In this document: one piece after another, positions 37,132 through 45,591 of the stretch
How the letters are laid out: the number at the start of each line of letters is the position of its first letter
Position numbering within the stretch: position 1 is the stretch's first letter
NCBI GenBank assembly: GCA_024236055.1
Contig: JACKLF010000002.1
Span: forward strand, 372,001-436,000
DNA from: Alphaproteobacteria bacterium
GTDB lineage: Bacteria; Pseudomonadota; Alphaproteobacteria; Micropepsales; Micropepsaceae
DNA length: 64,000 bases
Direction: 5' to 3'
Program-made: the position numbers and the translations under genes
The notes under the pieces: model-generated
What the model was told of the DNA's origin: nothing
What the model saw: the letters and a program-made list of their open reading frames with translations, nothing else
The model's database searches: none

Positions 37132-39270
37132 CTACTGGATCTGCAGCAGCGTGTCGTAAAGCTGGCCCACCACGCTGAGCAGCCGGGCGCTGGCGGCATA
37201 GGCCTGCTGATAGGTGGTCAGGTTGGTGAGTTCCTCGTCCAGGTTGACGCCCGAATTGGACGCGACCCGGGCCTGGGCCTCGGCCAGGCGATCGTCCTGG
37301 GTGGCCTGGTTGGCGGAAACGCTGTTCGATTGGGTGGAGATGTTCTGGTAGAAGCTCGCCACATAATCGGAAATCGAGGATGTCTGGGCCGCCATCGCGC
37401 CCGCGGCGCCGAAGCTGCGGCTGCCGTTGATGACATTCTGCATGGCGATGGCGCCCGAATTGTCGCCCGCCGACAGGACCACATCGCCCACCGCGCTGGT
37501 CGCGGTGATCTGCGGACGGCCAAAGCCGACGCTGGCGGGGTTGCCCGAAACCTGCGGCGTCACGGCAAAGCCCGCCGCCTGTGCGGCGGCAGCCCCGCTG
37601 CCCAGGCCGAAAATCTGGCTGAAGCTGACGCCCGTGCCGCTGCGCTGGGTGGTGTCGGTGGTCACGTTCAGCGAATAGTCGGAATAGAGCGCCGAGTTGG
37701 CGGCGCTGAGCGAGCCGTCGGCATTGAGGGTGAAGCTGACCGCGCCGCCCATGGCGGTGTTCAGCGCGGTGACCACATTGCCCATGGTCATGCCGGCGGT
37801 GGTGGTGACCGACACCTGCTTGACGATGTCGCCATCGGGGCCCTTCAGGTTCAGCGCGATCACCTGTCCTGCGGAAAAGCCGCTGGCGTCACCGGCGGAA
37901 AGCCCGGTGGCGGTGATGGAAGAGCCCTGCGCCTTGAACACGTCGTTCAGGCCGAAGAACTGGGAAAAGCCGGTGCCGCCGCGCGTGGAGGGATTGGCGG
38001 CATCGTCCTGCACCACCAGCCCGTTGCCGCCCGAAGCGGTCAGCGACAGAACGCCGTTGCTGAAGCCGGCCGTGCCCGCACCGCCCAGCGCGCTGTTCAG
38101 CGCGGTGACGAAGCTGGAGACCGTGCTGCCGGTCGCACCCACCACCGAGCCGTTGACCGAAATGGTGCCGGCATCGAAATTCACATCGACCCGCTGCACC
38201 AGCTTGCCGTCGCTGTCGGTCACCGCCAGCGTCGTCTGGCCGGTGAAGCCCAGCGCGTCGGTGCCCAGCAGGCCGGTGTTGCGGCCGGTCAGGCTGGAAG
38301 GCGCCGGATAGGCGGCATTGGCATTGGCCTGGGCGTTGAAAGCCTGGGCGGTCTGCTGCGCCAGTTCGCCCAGGCTGGCATTCAGCCCGCCCAGCACCGT
38401 GTCGCGCATTTCGATCAGGCCCTTCAGCGAGCCGCCCGAAAGATGCGGGTCCAGCGCCTGGGGCGAACCGATTGCCTGGCCGGTCTGGGGATTGATGTCC
38501 TGGATGGTGACGTTGCCATAGGAGCCGTTGGACGACCCACCGGCATAGGCCAGCTTGGCATAGGTGTTGGACACCAGGTTCATGCCGTCGGTGGTCGAGA
38601 CATTCACGCTGCCATCGGCCTGCGGGCTGGTGCGAATGTCCATCACCTTGGCCAGGTTGGCCAGCGCGGTGTCGCGCTGGTCGAGCAGGGCCGAGGACTG
38701 GTCGCCCGTCGCACTGGCGTTGCGAATCTGCTGGTTCAGGTCGAACACCTGCTTGATCAGCACATTGGCGGGCGCGATGGCGTTGACCGCCTGCTGGTCG
38801 ACCTGGGTCTGCAGCGAGGAGATGGTGCTGGAGACAGATGAAAAAGTGGAGGCCAGATTGTTCAGCGCCGTCAGCACCGCGGTGCGGCTGGCGCCGGTGG
38901 CCGGCGCCTGGGAGGCGGTGGCGAAGGCGGCGGACAGGTTGTTGAGCTGCGAGGCCAGCGACTGGTTGTCGCCCGGCGCGCCCAGAAGTCCGTTGAGCTG
39001 GTCGAAGAAACTGGCCTGGGTGTCGTAATTGGCCGCGGCGCTTCCCGCCGACAGCATCTCGCCGCTCAGATAGGCGCTGGCCACGCGCTGCACGCTGGCA
39101 ATATCCACGCCCACAAGCTGGCCGCCCGCCGCCAGCGTCTGCTGGTTCACGATGCGGCGCGCATAGCCTTCGGTATTCAGGTTGGAGACGTTGTTCGACA
39201 CAACGCTCAGCGCCGTGCTGTTGGTCTTCAGCGCGGAGAGGGCACTTGCGGCGATTCCGTTCAGGCTCAC
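37132..39270 (-). CDS. flgK: flagellar hook-associated protein 1 (FlgK)
   Basis: The 712-residue protein starts at a GTG at 39270 giving the standard MSLNGIAASALSALKTNS. The N-terminal flagellar rod motif (VVSNNVSNLNTEGYARRIV) and the C-terminal helix (NLDEELTNLTTYQQAYAASA, then LLSVVGQLYDTLLQIQ) are clear, with a long variable middle. A perfect sigma-54 promoter lies about 40 bases upstream (39310-39324). The ribosome site is weak. Confidence 0.93.
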   Translation of the reverse strand: MSLNGIAASALSALKTNSTALSVVSNNVSNLNTEGYARRIVNQQTLAAGGQLVGVDIASVQRVASAYLSGEMLSAGSAAANYDTQASFFDQLNGLLGAPGDNQSLASQLNNLSAAFATASQAPATGASRTAVLTALNNLASTFSSVSSTISSLQTQVDQQAVNAIAPANVLIKQVFDLNQQIRNASATGDQSSALLDQRDTALANLAKVMDIRTSPQADGSVNVSTTDGMNLVSNTYAKLAYAGGSSNGSYGNVTIQDINPQTGQAIGSPQALDPHLSGGSLKGLIEMRDTVLGGLNASLGELAQQTAQAFNAQANANAAYPAPSSLTGRNTGLLGTDALGFTGQTTLAVTDSDGKLVQRVDVNFDAGTISVNGSVVGATGSTVSSFVTALNSALGGAGTAGFSNGVLSLTASGGNGLVVQDDAANPSTRGGTGFSQFFGLNDVFKAQGSSITATGLSAGDASGFSAGQVIALNLKGPDGDIVKQVSVTTTAGMTMGNVVTALNTAMGGAVSFTLNADGSLSAANSALYSDYSLNVTTDTTQRSGTGVSFSQIFGLGSGAAAAQAAGFAVTPQVSGNPASVGFGRPQITATSAVGDVVLSAGDNSGAIAMQNVINGSRSFGAAGAMAAQTSSISDYVASFYQNISTQSNSVSANQATQDDRLAEAQARVASNSGVNLDEELTNLTTYQQAYAASARLLSVVGQLYDTLLQIQ

Positions 39271-39309
39271 GGGGCTTTTGTCCGATGCTTTGTTGCCGAA
39301 CCGGCCGTC

Positions 39310-39324
39310 GCAAGGCCCGTGCCA
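39310..39324 (-). promoter_or_regulatory. sigma-54 promoter of flgK-flgL
   Basis: On the minus strand the sequence is TGGCAC-N5-TTGC, an exact match to the sigma-54 consensus, with -24 GG and -12 GC at the correct spacing. A start about 12 bases downstream would give a leader of roughly 30 bases before the flgK GTG. FlbD is the likely activator. Confidence 0.85.
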
Positions 39325-39490
39325 TATTGTGGCGGCGATTTTTTGCCGGAAAGACTGGCTTTTCCGGGGGCCGCGCCGACGGTCACAGACCGGCAGACTT
39401 TGCCGCACCGGCATCTGTTGCCCGTCATTTCCCGCCCTTCATGACCGCCGTCTTGCGGAAAAATTCAGGCAAACCGCGCCTTGCCGGGGC

Positions 39491-39505
39491 TGGCCTGCCG
39501 CTTGC
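39491..39505 (+). promoter_or_regulatory. sigma-54 promoter of fliK-flgD
   Basis: The plus strand reads TGGCCT-N5-TTGC, matching the sigma-54 consensus at the invariant GG and GC and all but two other positions. A start about 12 bases on gives a very short leader before the fliK ATG at 39527. Confidence 0.7.
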
Positions 39506-39526
39506 TATGAGCCTTGGCGGATCAAC

Positions 39527-41221
39527 ATGGGTTTCATCGTGCCTGCAGTGGCAACAGCGAAGATCGACAGTCATATCGACAGTCACATGGGCGCGTCCCG
39601 TGTGCAGACGTCCGCGCACAGCCACGATGACGCCTTTGCCGGTTTCCTGAAGTCTGCCAGCCATGGTGAGAAGACCGCGCAGGCAGCCAAAACAGGCCGC
39701 AAGGCCGCCGCAACGGCCGACACGGCCGCGCCGAACTCCGGCAAGACGCGCAACGCGCATGCCGGCGACAAGACCCGCAGCACACGCCAGGACAACGATC
39801 AGACCCGCACCGCGCGCAGCGACATCGCGCGCAAAGATGCCGCGTGCGACGACACAGCGCGCGCGGACAGTCGCAAGAACGACAACCAGACAGACAAGGC
39901 CGACCGGACTGACAAGGCCGATCCCGGCCAGTCCGCCAGCGTCAGCGCAAAAGCCGACGCAAAGGATGGCGCAAAGGACAAGGACGGCGACAAGACCGGG
40001 GACGACGCGCGCACCGACGCCGCCACGGCCCTGGCACTTCAGACCGCTCCCATACAGAAGCATGACGCGCCGGCCCCGGACGCGCAGCAGGCCACGATCC
40101 CGCAGGATCCCGCACAACAGGGTTCGCAGCAGCAGACCGCGGACACCAGCGCCGCAGGCGCGGCCGCGTGCATGCCCGGCGCCGTCCAGCCTGGACCCGC
40201 GGGCGTATCGGACGCAGCAACCGCGCCGGTCACCACACCTGCCAACCAGATCGCCGGCGGACAAGCGGCTGTTGGACAGGCTTTTGGCCAACAGAACACC
40301 GCCCCTGAAGCCGACGACGCGGCGCAGAGCCAGGACGCGGCCAAGGATACGACAAAGACCGCCGGCCAGACACAGGACCAGCAGCCGCATCAGAAGGCCG
40401 ATGCCGCGCTGACCCAGCCCTTCGCCCAGGTTCTGGGCCAGCAGGCTGGCCAGGCCGATCAGACCGGCAAGAGCACTTCCGCCACATCCGGCAAGTCTGC
40501 GGCGAAAGACAGCGACCGCAAGGATGCAGCCGCCGGCGTCCAGCCCGCCGCGAACCAGGCCGCGCAGGTCCAGAACACTCAGGTACAGAACGGCGCGGCC
40601 CAAAACACGCAGGTTCAGAACACGCAGAGTCAGAATGGCCAGCCCGATCCGGCCATCCTGGCGTCCCATGCCGCCGGACCGCATGGCCAGTCCAGCCTGT
40701 CGGCCGGCACCTCCGCCGGTGCGGCAACGGCCGCCGCCAATGCCGCGCTGCCCCAGCATCTTCAGGTCTCCAGCCAGGCCCCGAACATGGGCGCGCTGGG
40801 CGTGGCGATTGCCGCGCGCAGCCTGTCGGGTTCGCGCCAGTTCGACATCCGCCTGGACCCGCCCGAACTGGGCCGGGTCGATGTGCGCCTGTCCATCGAT
40901 GCCGCCGGCAAGGCCAGCGCGCATCTGTCCGCCGACCAGCAGAACACGCTGGACCTGCTGCAAAAGGATTCCTCGGGTCTGGCGCGCGCGCTGCGCGATG
41001 CCGGCCTGAACGTCTCGCAGGACGGGCTGAATTTCTCGCTGCGCCAGCAGCCGGGCCAGGGCCAAAATCAGGGCCAAAACCCCGGCGGCTTCACCCCGCG
41101 CGGCCGCGCCCAGCGCCAGCTCTCGCTTGGCGCCTCCGTCAGCGCGACCGCCACCAGCGCCGCGCTTGGCGCCGCATCACGCTTCACCGCCGGCGACAGC
41201 CGGCTCGACATCAGGGTTTGA
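39527..41221 (+). CDS. fliK: flagellar hook-length control protein FliK
   Basis: The 564-residue protein has the C-terminal Flg_hook domain (RLDPPELGRVDVRLSIDAAG at about 441-460, followed by LARALRDAGLNVSQDGLNFS). The N-terminal 400 residues are low-complexity, rich in Asp, Lys, Ala, Gln and Thr, with short QVQNTQ-type repeats near 345-370. That is the usual plan of a secreted molecular ruler. I chose the ATG at 39527 after GGCGGA; longer reading in this frame overlaps flgK and the sigma-54 promoter. A long open frame on the other strand is a composition artefact. Confidence 0.88.
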   Translation: MGFIVPAVATAKIDSHIDSHMGASRVQTSAHSHDDAFAGFLKSASHGEKTAQAAKTGRKAAATADTAAPNSGKTRNAHAGDKTRSTRQDNDQTRTARSDIARKDAACDDTARADSRKNDNQTDKADRTDKADPGQSASVSAKADAKDGAKDKDGDKTGDDARTDAATALALQTAPIQKHDAPAPDAQQATIPQDPAQQGSQQQTADTSAAGAAACMPGAVQPGPAGVSDAATAPVTTPANQIAGGQAAVGQAFGQQNTAPEADDAAQSQDAAKDTTKTAGQTQDQQPHQKADAALTQPFAQVLGQQAGQADQTGKSTSATSGKSAAKDSDRKDAAAGVQPAANQAAQVQNTQVQNGAAQNTQVQNTQSQNGQPDPAILASHAAGPHGQSSLSAGTSAGAATAAANAALPQHLQVSSQAPNMGALGVAIAARSLSGSRQFDIRLDPPELGRVDVRLSIDAAGKASAHLSADQQNTLDLLQKDSSGLARALRDAGLNVSQDGLNFSLRQQPGQGQNQGQNPGGFTPRGRAQRQLSLGASVSATATSAALGAASRFTAGDSRLDIRV

Positions 41222-41232
41222 GGACCAGTTCC

Positions 41233-41895
41233 ATGAGCGTTTCCAGCGTTCCCGCCACGACGACCGCCACCGGCACCAGCAGCTCCAGCAATGCGGCCAA
41301 GCAGCTGTCGAGCAACTTCGACACGTTTCTGTCGCTGCTGACCACCCAGCTGAAGAACCAGGACCCGACCAGTCCGATGGACTCCAACCAGTTCACCCAG
41401 CAGCTGGTCCAGTTCAGCCAGGTCGAACAGCAGATCGACACCAACACCAACCTGAAGGCGCTGATCGCCCAGGGCCAGACCAATGCCGGCACCACCGCCA
41501 CCGCCTATCTGGGCCGCAACGTGTCGGTGACAAACGGCATGGCCTCGCTGGCCAATGGCGCCGCCAACTGGACCTACAGCCTGCCCGCAACCGCGGCCAC
41601 CAGCGTGCTGACCATCATGAACGACAGCGGCAAGGTTGTTTATGCGGGGCTGGGCGAAACCGGCCAGGGCAATCACACGCTGGCCTGGGACGGCAAGGAC
41701 AATAACGGCAACACCCTGCCCGACGGCGCCTACACGCTCACCGTCACCGCCAAGGACGCCAGCGGCGCCGCGATCACCCCGTCGGTCGCCAGCGCGGGCA
41801 CGGTCACCCAGATCGACATGACCAGCGGCACGCCGCAGCTGGTCATCGGAAACATGGAAGTCGGCATCGCGGATATCGCCGCCGTCGGCTCCTGA
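41233..41895 (+). CDS. flgD: flagellar hook assembly scaffold FlgD
   Basis: The 220-residue protein caps the growing hook. The N-terminal motif FDTFLSLLTTQLKNQDPTSP and SNQFTQQLVQFSQVEQQ are diagnostic, and the C-terminal FlgD Ig-like domain ends in VIGNMEVGIADIAAVG. I use the ATG at 41233, which has GAGGA upstream. It begins 11 bases after the fliK stop, so the two are one operon with flgE next. Confidence 0.95.
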   Translation: MSVSSVPATTTATGTSSSSNAAKQLSSNFDTFLSLLTTQLKNQDPTSPMDSNQFTQQLVQFSQVEQQIDTNTNLKALIAQGQTNAGTTATAYLGRNVSVTNGMASLANGAANWTYSLPATAATSVLTIMNDSGKVVYAGLGETGQGNHTLAWDGKDNNGNTLPDGAYTLTVTAKDASGAAITPSVASAGTVTQIDMTSGTPQLVIGNMEVGIADIAAVGS

Positions 41896-41912
41896 AGAAT
41901 TTGAAACCAACA

Positions 41913-41933
41913 TGGCGCCGAGAAACGGCGCCA
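41913..41933 (+). other. hairpin between flgD and flgE
   Basis: An eight-base perfect inverted repeat, TGGCGCCG and CGGCGCCA, with loop AGAAA, lies 18 bases after flgD. It has no T-run and may stabilise or partly end the fliK-flgD message before flgE. Confidence 0.5.
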
Positions 41934-41983
41934 CCCCAAAGGGACGGCGGGCGAAGCCCAAATCTCCCAAAAGGAAATGAAAG

Positions 41984-43288
41984 ATGTCTCTCTTCGGCTC
42001 TTTGAACATCGGCGTTGCCGGTCTGGCCGCCAACAGCGCGGCGCTGAGCGCCACCTCGTCCAACATCGCCAACGTCAACACCGTGGGTTACAAGGAAGCG
42101 ACCTCCAACTTCTCGACCTTCCTGAACTCCAGCGGCCTGGGCACTACCGCTTCGGCGGGCGTCACGGCGGTGATCGGCCAGGACGTCACCACCCAGGGCC
42201 TGCCCATCACCACCACCTCCTCGACCGACCTGTCGATCGCGGGCAACGGCTTCTTCGTCGTCTCCCCGACCACCAACTCGCCGGTCCAGGAATACACCCG
42301 CGCCGGCAGCTTCAAGCCCGACGCCAACGGCTATCTGGTCAACTCCGCGGGCCTCTACCTGCGCGGCTGGGCGCTGGACAGCCAGGGCAACATCCCCACC
42401 AACACGGGCGACCTGTCGCTGATCAACGTCTCCAGCGTTTCGGGCAAGGCCGAAGCCACCCAGAATCTGGGCCTGCAGGCCAACCTGCAGTCCAGCGCCA
42501 CGGTCGTGCCCACCTATACGGCGGGCGAAATGGCTTCGGGCACGGTGACGCCGGACTTCCAGCGCACCATCAACGTCTATGACAGCCAGGGCGGCAGCCA
42601 GCCCCTGACCTTCTCCTTCGTCAAGACCGCGGCCAACACCTGGGGCTATGAAGTCACCTATGCGGGCACGCCTGCCAATGTCGGTGGCACCTCGCCGCTC
42701 TATTCGGGCACGATGCAGTTCAACTCCGACGGCTCGCTGGCCAATGCGGACACCAGCGCCTCGCCGGCCACCGGCTCCATCGCGCTGACCATCCCCTGGG
42801 CCGGCACCACGGGCCTGGCATCGCAGACCATCAACATCAGCCTGGGCACGGTGGACGGCACCGGCGGCGTCACCCAGTACGACTCCACCTCCACCCTCAA
42901 CGCCTCCACCGCCGACGGCAAGCCCTTCGGCACCGTGACCGGCGTGAACGTGTCGAAGGACGGCACCCTGACGGCGCAGTTCTCCAACGGGCTGACGCAG
43001 GACATCTACCGCATCCCGGTGGCCACCTTCGCCAATCCCAACGGCCTGTCGCAGGTATCGGGCAATGCCTATATCGCCAACAAGTCGTCCGGTGCCGCCG
43101 ACATCAATGTCGCCGACTCCGGTTCTGCGGGCGGCATCGCCAGCCAGTCGCTGGAAGGCTCGACCGTCGACCTGGCGAACGAGTTCACCAACCTGATCAC
43201 GACCCAGCGGGCCTATTCGGCCTCGGCGCGCATCATCACCACCGCCGACCAGATGCTGCAGCAGCTGGAGCAATTGCCGACAGGTTGA
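41984..43288 (+). CDS. flgE: flagellar hook protein FlgE
   Basis: The 434-residue protein builds the hook. The N-terminal rod motif (LSATSSNIANVNTVGYKEA) at about residues 20-38 and the C-terminal DLANEFTNLITTQRAYSASA with TTADQMLQQLEQL are clear. It is well expressed by codon use and has AAAGGAAATG before the start. sciP follows, as in Caulobacter. Confidence 0.97.
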   Translation: MSLFGSLNIGVAGLAANSAALSATSSNIANVNTVGYKEATSNFSTFLNSSGLGTTASAGVTAVIGQDVTTQGLPITTTSSTDLSIAGNGFFVVSPTTNSPVQEYTRAGSFKPDANGYLVNSAGLYLRGWALDSQGNIPTNTGDLSLINVSSVSGKAEATQNLGLQANLQSSATVVPTYTAGEMASGTVTPDFQRTINVYDSQGGSQPLTFSFVKTAANTWGYEVTYAGTPANVGGTSPLYSGTMQFNSDGSLANADTSASPATGSIALTIPWAGTTGLASQTINISLGTVDGTGGVTQYDSTSTLNASTADGKPFGTVTGVNVSKDGTLTAQFSNGLTQDIYRIPVATFANPNGLSQVSGNAYIANKSSGAADINVADSGSAGGIASQSLEGSTVDLANEFTNLITTQRAYSASARIITTADQMLQQLEQLPTG

Positions 43289-43295
43289 TCCTAAC

Positions 43296-43326
43296 CGGGA
43301 AAGGCCCGTGAACCGGGCCTTTCCCG
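43296..43326. terminator. terminator-like hairpin after flgE
   Basis: A 13-base perfect inverted repeat, CGGGAAAGGCCCG at 43296-43308 and its complement at 43314-43326, with a five-base loop, begins seven bases after the flgE stop. It lacks a T-run but is strong enough to end or protect the abundant hook message. Confidence 0.7.
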
Positions 43327-43439
43327 CATCACGCATCGCAATTTGAGTGGAAGTCTTATGCCTTCGTTTACCACGGTCTTTGGCCCTTTCTTAAACGCGC
43401 CGGGGCTACTTTCTCCGTGGTTTTGGTCGGGAGAATAAA

Positions 43440-43712
43440 ATGGAAGAGCGCAAGGGACGGGTAAGCTACGTCATCGGCCCCGATGGGTCGCCGTTGACGC
43501 TGGCCGATCTGCCGCCGCCTTCGACCCGCCGCTGGGTGATCCGCCGCAAGGCCGAGGTCGTCGCCGCCGTGCGCGGCGGCCTGCTCAGCCTGGATGACGC
43601 CTGCAAGCGCTACACGCTCACGGTCGAGGAATTCCTCGCCTGGCAGCATGCGATCGATCGCTTCGGTCTGGCGGGCCTGCGTGCAACGCGGGTACAGCAG
43701 TACCGCAACTGA
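43440..43712 (+). CDS. sciP: CtrA inhibitor SciP (DUF1153 family)
   Basis: The 90-residue protein matches Caulobacter SciP over its length as I recall it: RVSYVIGPDGSPLTLADLPP, WVIRRKAEVVAAVRGGLLS, CKRYTLTVEEFLAWQ and LAGLRATRVQQYR. It is a small helix-turn-helix protein that binds CtrA-controlled promoters and blocks CtrA activation in G1. It lies between flgE and fliF, the same place as in Caulobacter. A UUCG-loop terminator follows, so it is a separate transcript. Confidence 0.93.
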   Translation: MEERKGRVSYVIGPDGSPLTLADLPPPSTRRWVIRRKAEVVAAVRGGLLSLDDACKRYTLTVEEFLAWQHAIDRFGLAGLRATRVQQYRN

Positions 43713-43764
43713 CATACCGGAATCGGCGCGGCTGCGCCGGCTCTCGTAAACAAGTTCTTAAAGC

Positions 43765-43794
43765 CGCACCCGTGAAATTCGTTTCGCGGGTGCG
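43765..43794 (+). terminator. intrinsic terminator of sciP with UUCG loop
   Basis: Arms CGCACCCGTGAAA (43765-43777) and TTTCGCGGGTGCG (43782-43794) pair over 13 positions with one G-T pair and a TTCG loop, then CTTTCGTTT. This is the strongest-looking terminator in the flagellar block and separates sciP from fliF. Confidence 0.8.
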
Positions 43795-43801
43795 CTTTCG
43801 T

Positions 43802-43816
43802 TTAAGCCAACGTTTA
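43802..43816. promoter_or_regulatory. CtrA-type binding site upstream of fliF
   Basis: TTAA-N7-TTTA (GCCAACG spacer) matches the CtrA consensus TTAA-N7-TTAA with one mismatch. It lies about 80 bases before the fliF start, where CtrA drives the Caulobacter class II flagellar promoter. It is an inference from motif and position. Confidence 0.6.
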
Positions 43817-43896
43817 CCCTGAAGGCGGCAATGTTTGCCTAGCAGCAACCGGGGCGGGGATGAGCCTCCCTCCGGTCTTGCCAGGAGGACAGGGTC

Positions 43897-45534
43897 TTGC
43901 CGGATTTCTTCAAAGCGGTCGGTGCAGCACGGTTCGGCGTCATGGCCGGCGTGGCCGCGGTTCTGACGGCCTTCTTCCTTTATATTGCCGGCGCGATCAC
44001 CGAGCCGCCCAAGACCATCCTGTTTTCGGGCCTGGAGGCGCGCGACGCCGCCGCCGTGACCGCCAAGCTGGACGCCATGGCCGTCAAGTATGACGTCAAG
44101 GACGGCGGCACCGTGCTGGTGCCCGCCGACCAGGTCACCAAGCTGCGCATGGCCCTGGCCCAGGACAACCTGCCCGCCGCCGGCGTCGGCTATGAGATTT
44201 TCGACAAGTCGGACGCCTTCGGCACCACCGCCTTCGTCCAGAACATCAACCGCCTGCGCGCCCTGGAAGGCGAGCTGGCCCGCTCCATCCAGACCATCGA
44301 CGGCATTGAATCGGCCCGCGTGCACCTGGTCATCCCTGAGCGCCAGATTTTCAGCCGCGACGACCAGCAGCCCAGCGCCAGCGTTGTCCTGAAGACCCGC
44401 GCGCGCATGGACCGCGGCCAGGTCCAGGCCATCCAGCACCTGGTGGCAGCCGCCGTCTCGTCGCTGACCGCCGACCGCGTCGCCATCGTCGACGATCACG
44501 GCAACCTGCTGGCGGGCGGCGACGACAAATCCGGTCCCAACGCCATGGCCCGCGGCCAGGACGAGGACACCACCAATTACGAGAACACCCTGCGCCAGCG
44601 CATCGAATCCATCGTCGCCAGCGTGGTCGGCGCGGGCCATGTGCAGGTCCAGGTCGCCGCCGACATCAACTACAACCACACCCAGACCACGTCCGAGACC
44701 TACGACCCGGACAGCAAGGTGGTCCGTTCGACCCAGACCGTTGAGCAGAATGCCTCCGACACCAGCGGCAACAATGGCGCCGTGTCGGTCGCCAATGCGC
44801 TGCCGGGCGGGGCGGCGGGCGCCAACAACGGCACCGGCAGCGACACCAACAATTCCTCCTCGGGCCGCACCGAGGAAACCACCAATTACGAGATCTCCAA
44901 GAAGGTCACCACCTCCACCGTCGATGGCGGCGATGTGAAGAAGCTGTCGGTGGCCGTGGTGGTCGACGGCACCACGACGGACGGCGCGGACGGCAAAACC
45001 GCCTATACGCCGCGCACCGCCGCCGAAATGACCCAGATCACCGCCCTGGTGAAGTCCGCGATGGGCTTCGACCAGGCGCGCGGCGACCAGGTGCAGGTGA
45101 CCAACATGGCCTTTGCCCGCGTCGACACGATGGAAGGCACGCCCGCGCCCAAGCCCCTGCTGGGCCTGGACAGCGCCTACTGGTTCAAGATCATCGAGGC
45201 CGCGATCATGTGCGTGACCGCGCTGCTGATCGGCCTGTTCGTGGCGCGCCCCCTGATCAACCGCATGTTCGCGCCCATCGGCCCGGCCAACGCCCAGCCG
45301 GCCCAGATCGCCGGCAGCGCCCCGTCCGCCGGCGCCCTGCCCGCGCCCGCCGCCGATGGCGAGGCCGCCCAGGCCGCGCCCGGCGCACTGCCCGCAACCC
45401 AGGCAAATATCGACACCAGCCGCATCGAGGGCCAGGTCCGCGAATCCGCCATCCGCAAGGTTGGCGAAGTGGTCGACGCCCATCCCGACGAGGCGCTGGC
45501 CATCATCCGCACCTGGCTGCACCAGCCCGCCTGA
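43897..45534 (+). CDS. fliF: flagellar MS-ring protein FliF
   Basis: The 545-residue protein starts at a TTG preceded by AGGAGG at eight bases. It has an N-terminal membrane segment (FGVMAGVAAVLTAFFLYIAG), the ring-building domains (FQ-type NRLRALEGELARSIQTIDGI, VHLVIPER), a second membrane segment near residues 430-450 (AIMCVTALLIGLFVARPL) and the FliG-binding tail (VDAHPDEALAIIRTWLHQP). It heads the fliF-fliG-fliH-fliN-flbD-flhA operon. Confidence 0.95.
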   Translation: MPDFFKAVGAARFGVMAGVAAVLTAFFLYIAGAITEPPKTILFSGLEARDAAAVTAKLDAMAVKYDVKDGGTVLVPADQVTKLRMALAQDNLPAAGVGYEIFDKSDAFGTTAFVQNINRLRALEGELARSIQTIDGIESARVHLVIPERQIFSRDDQQPSASVVLKTRARMDRGQVQAIQHLVAAAVSSLTADRVAIVDDHGNLLAGGDDKSGPNAMARGQDEDTTNYENTLRQRIESIVASVVGAGHVQVQVAADINYNHTQTTSETYDPDSKVVRSTQTVEQNASDTSGNNGAVSVANALPGGAAGANNGTGSDTNNSSSGRTEETTNYEISKKVTTSTVDGGDVKKLSVAVVVDGTTTDGADGKTAYTPRTAAEMTQITALVKSAMGFDQARGDQVQVTNMAFARVDTMEGTPAPKPLLGLDSAYWFKIIEAAIMCVTALLIGLFVARPLINRMFAPIGPANAQPAQIAGSAPSAGALPAPAADGEAAQAAPGALPATQANIDTSRIEGQVRESAIRKVGEVVDAHPDEALAIIRTWLHQPA

Positions 45535-45591
45535 TCCAACGCCGAACTGACCAACGCCCAACTGACCACCGACTGATACCTGAGACCGAAA

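Noticed and set aside
39425..41077. 550-codon open frame antisense to fliK
   Set aside because: Its Leu/Gly/Arg/Val-rich sequence mirrors the biased composition of fliK, and fliK has a clear conserved C-terminal domain and promoter.
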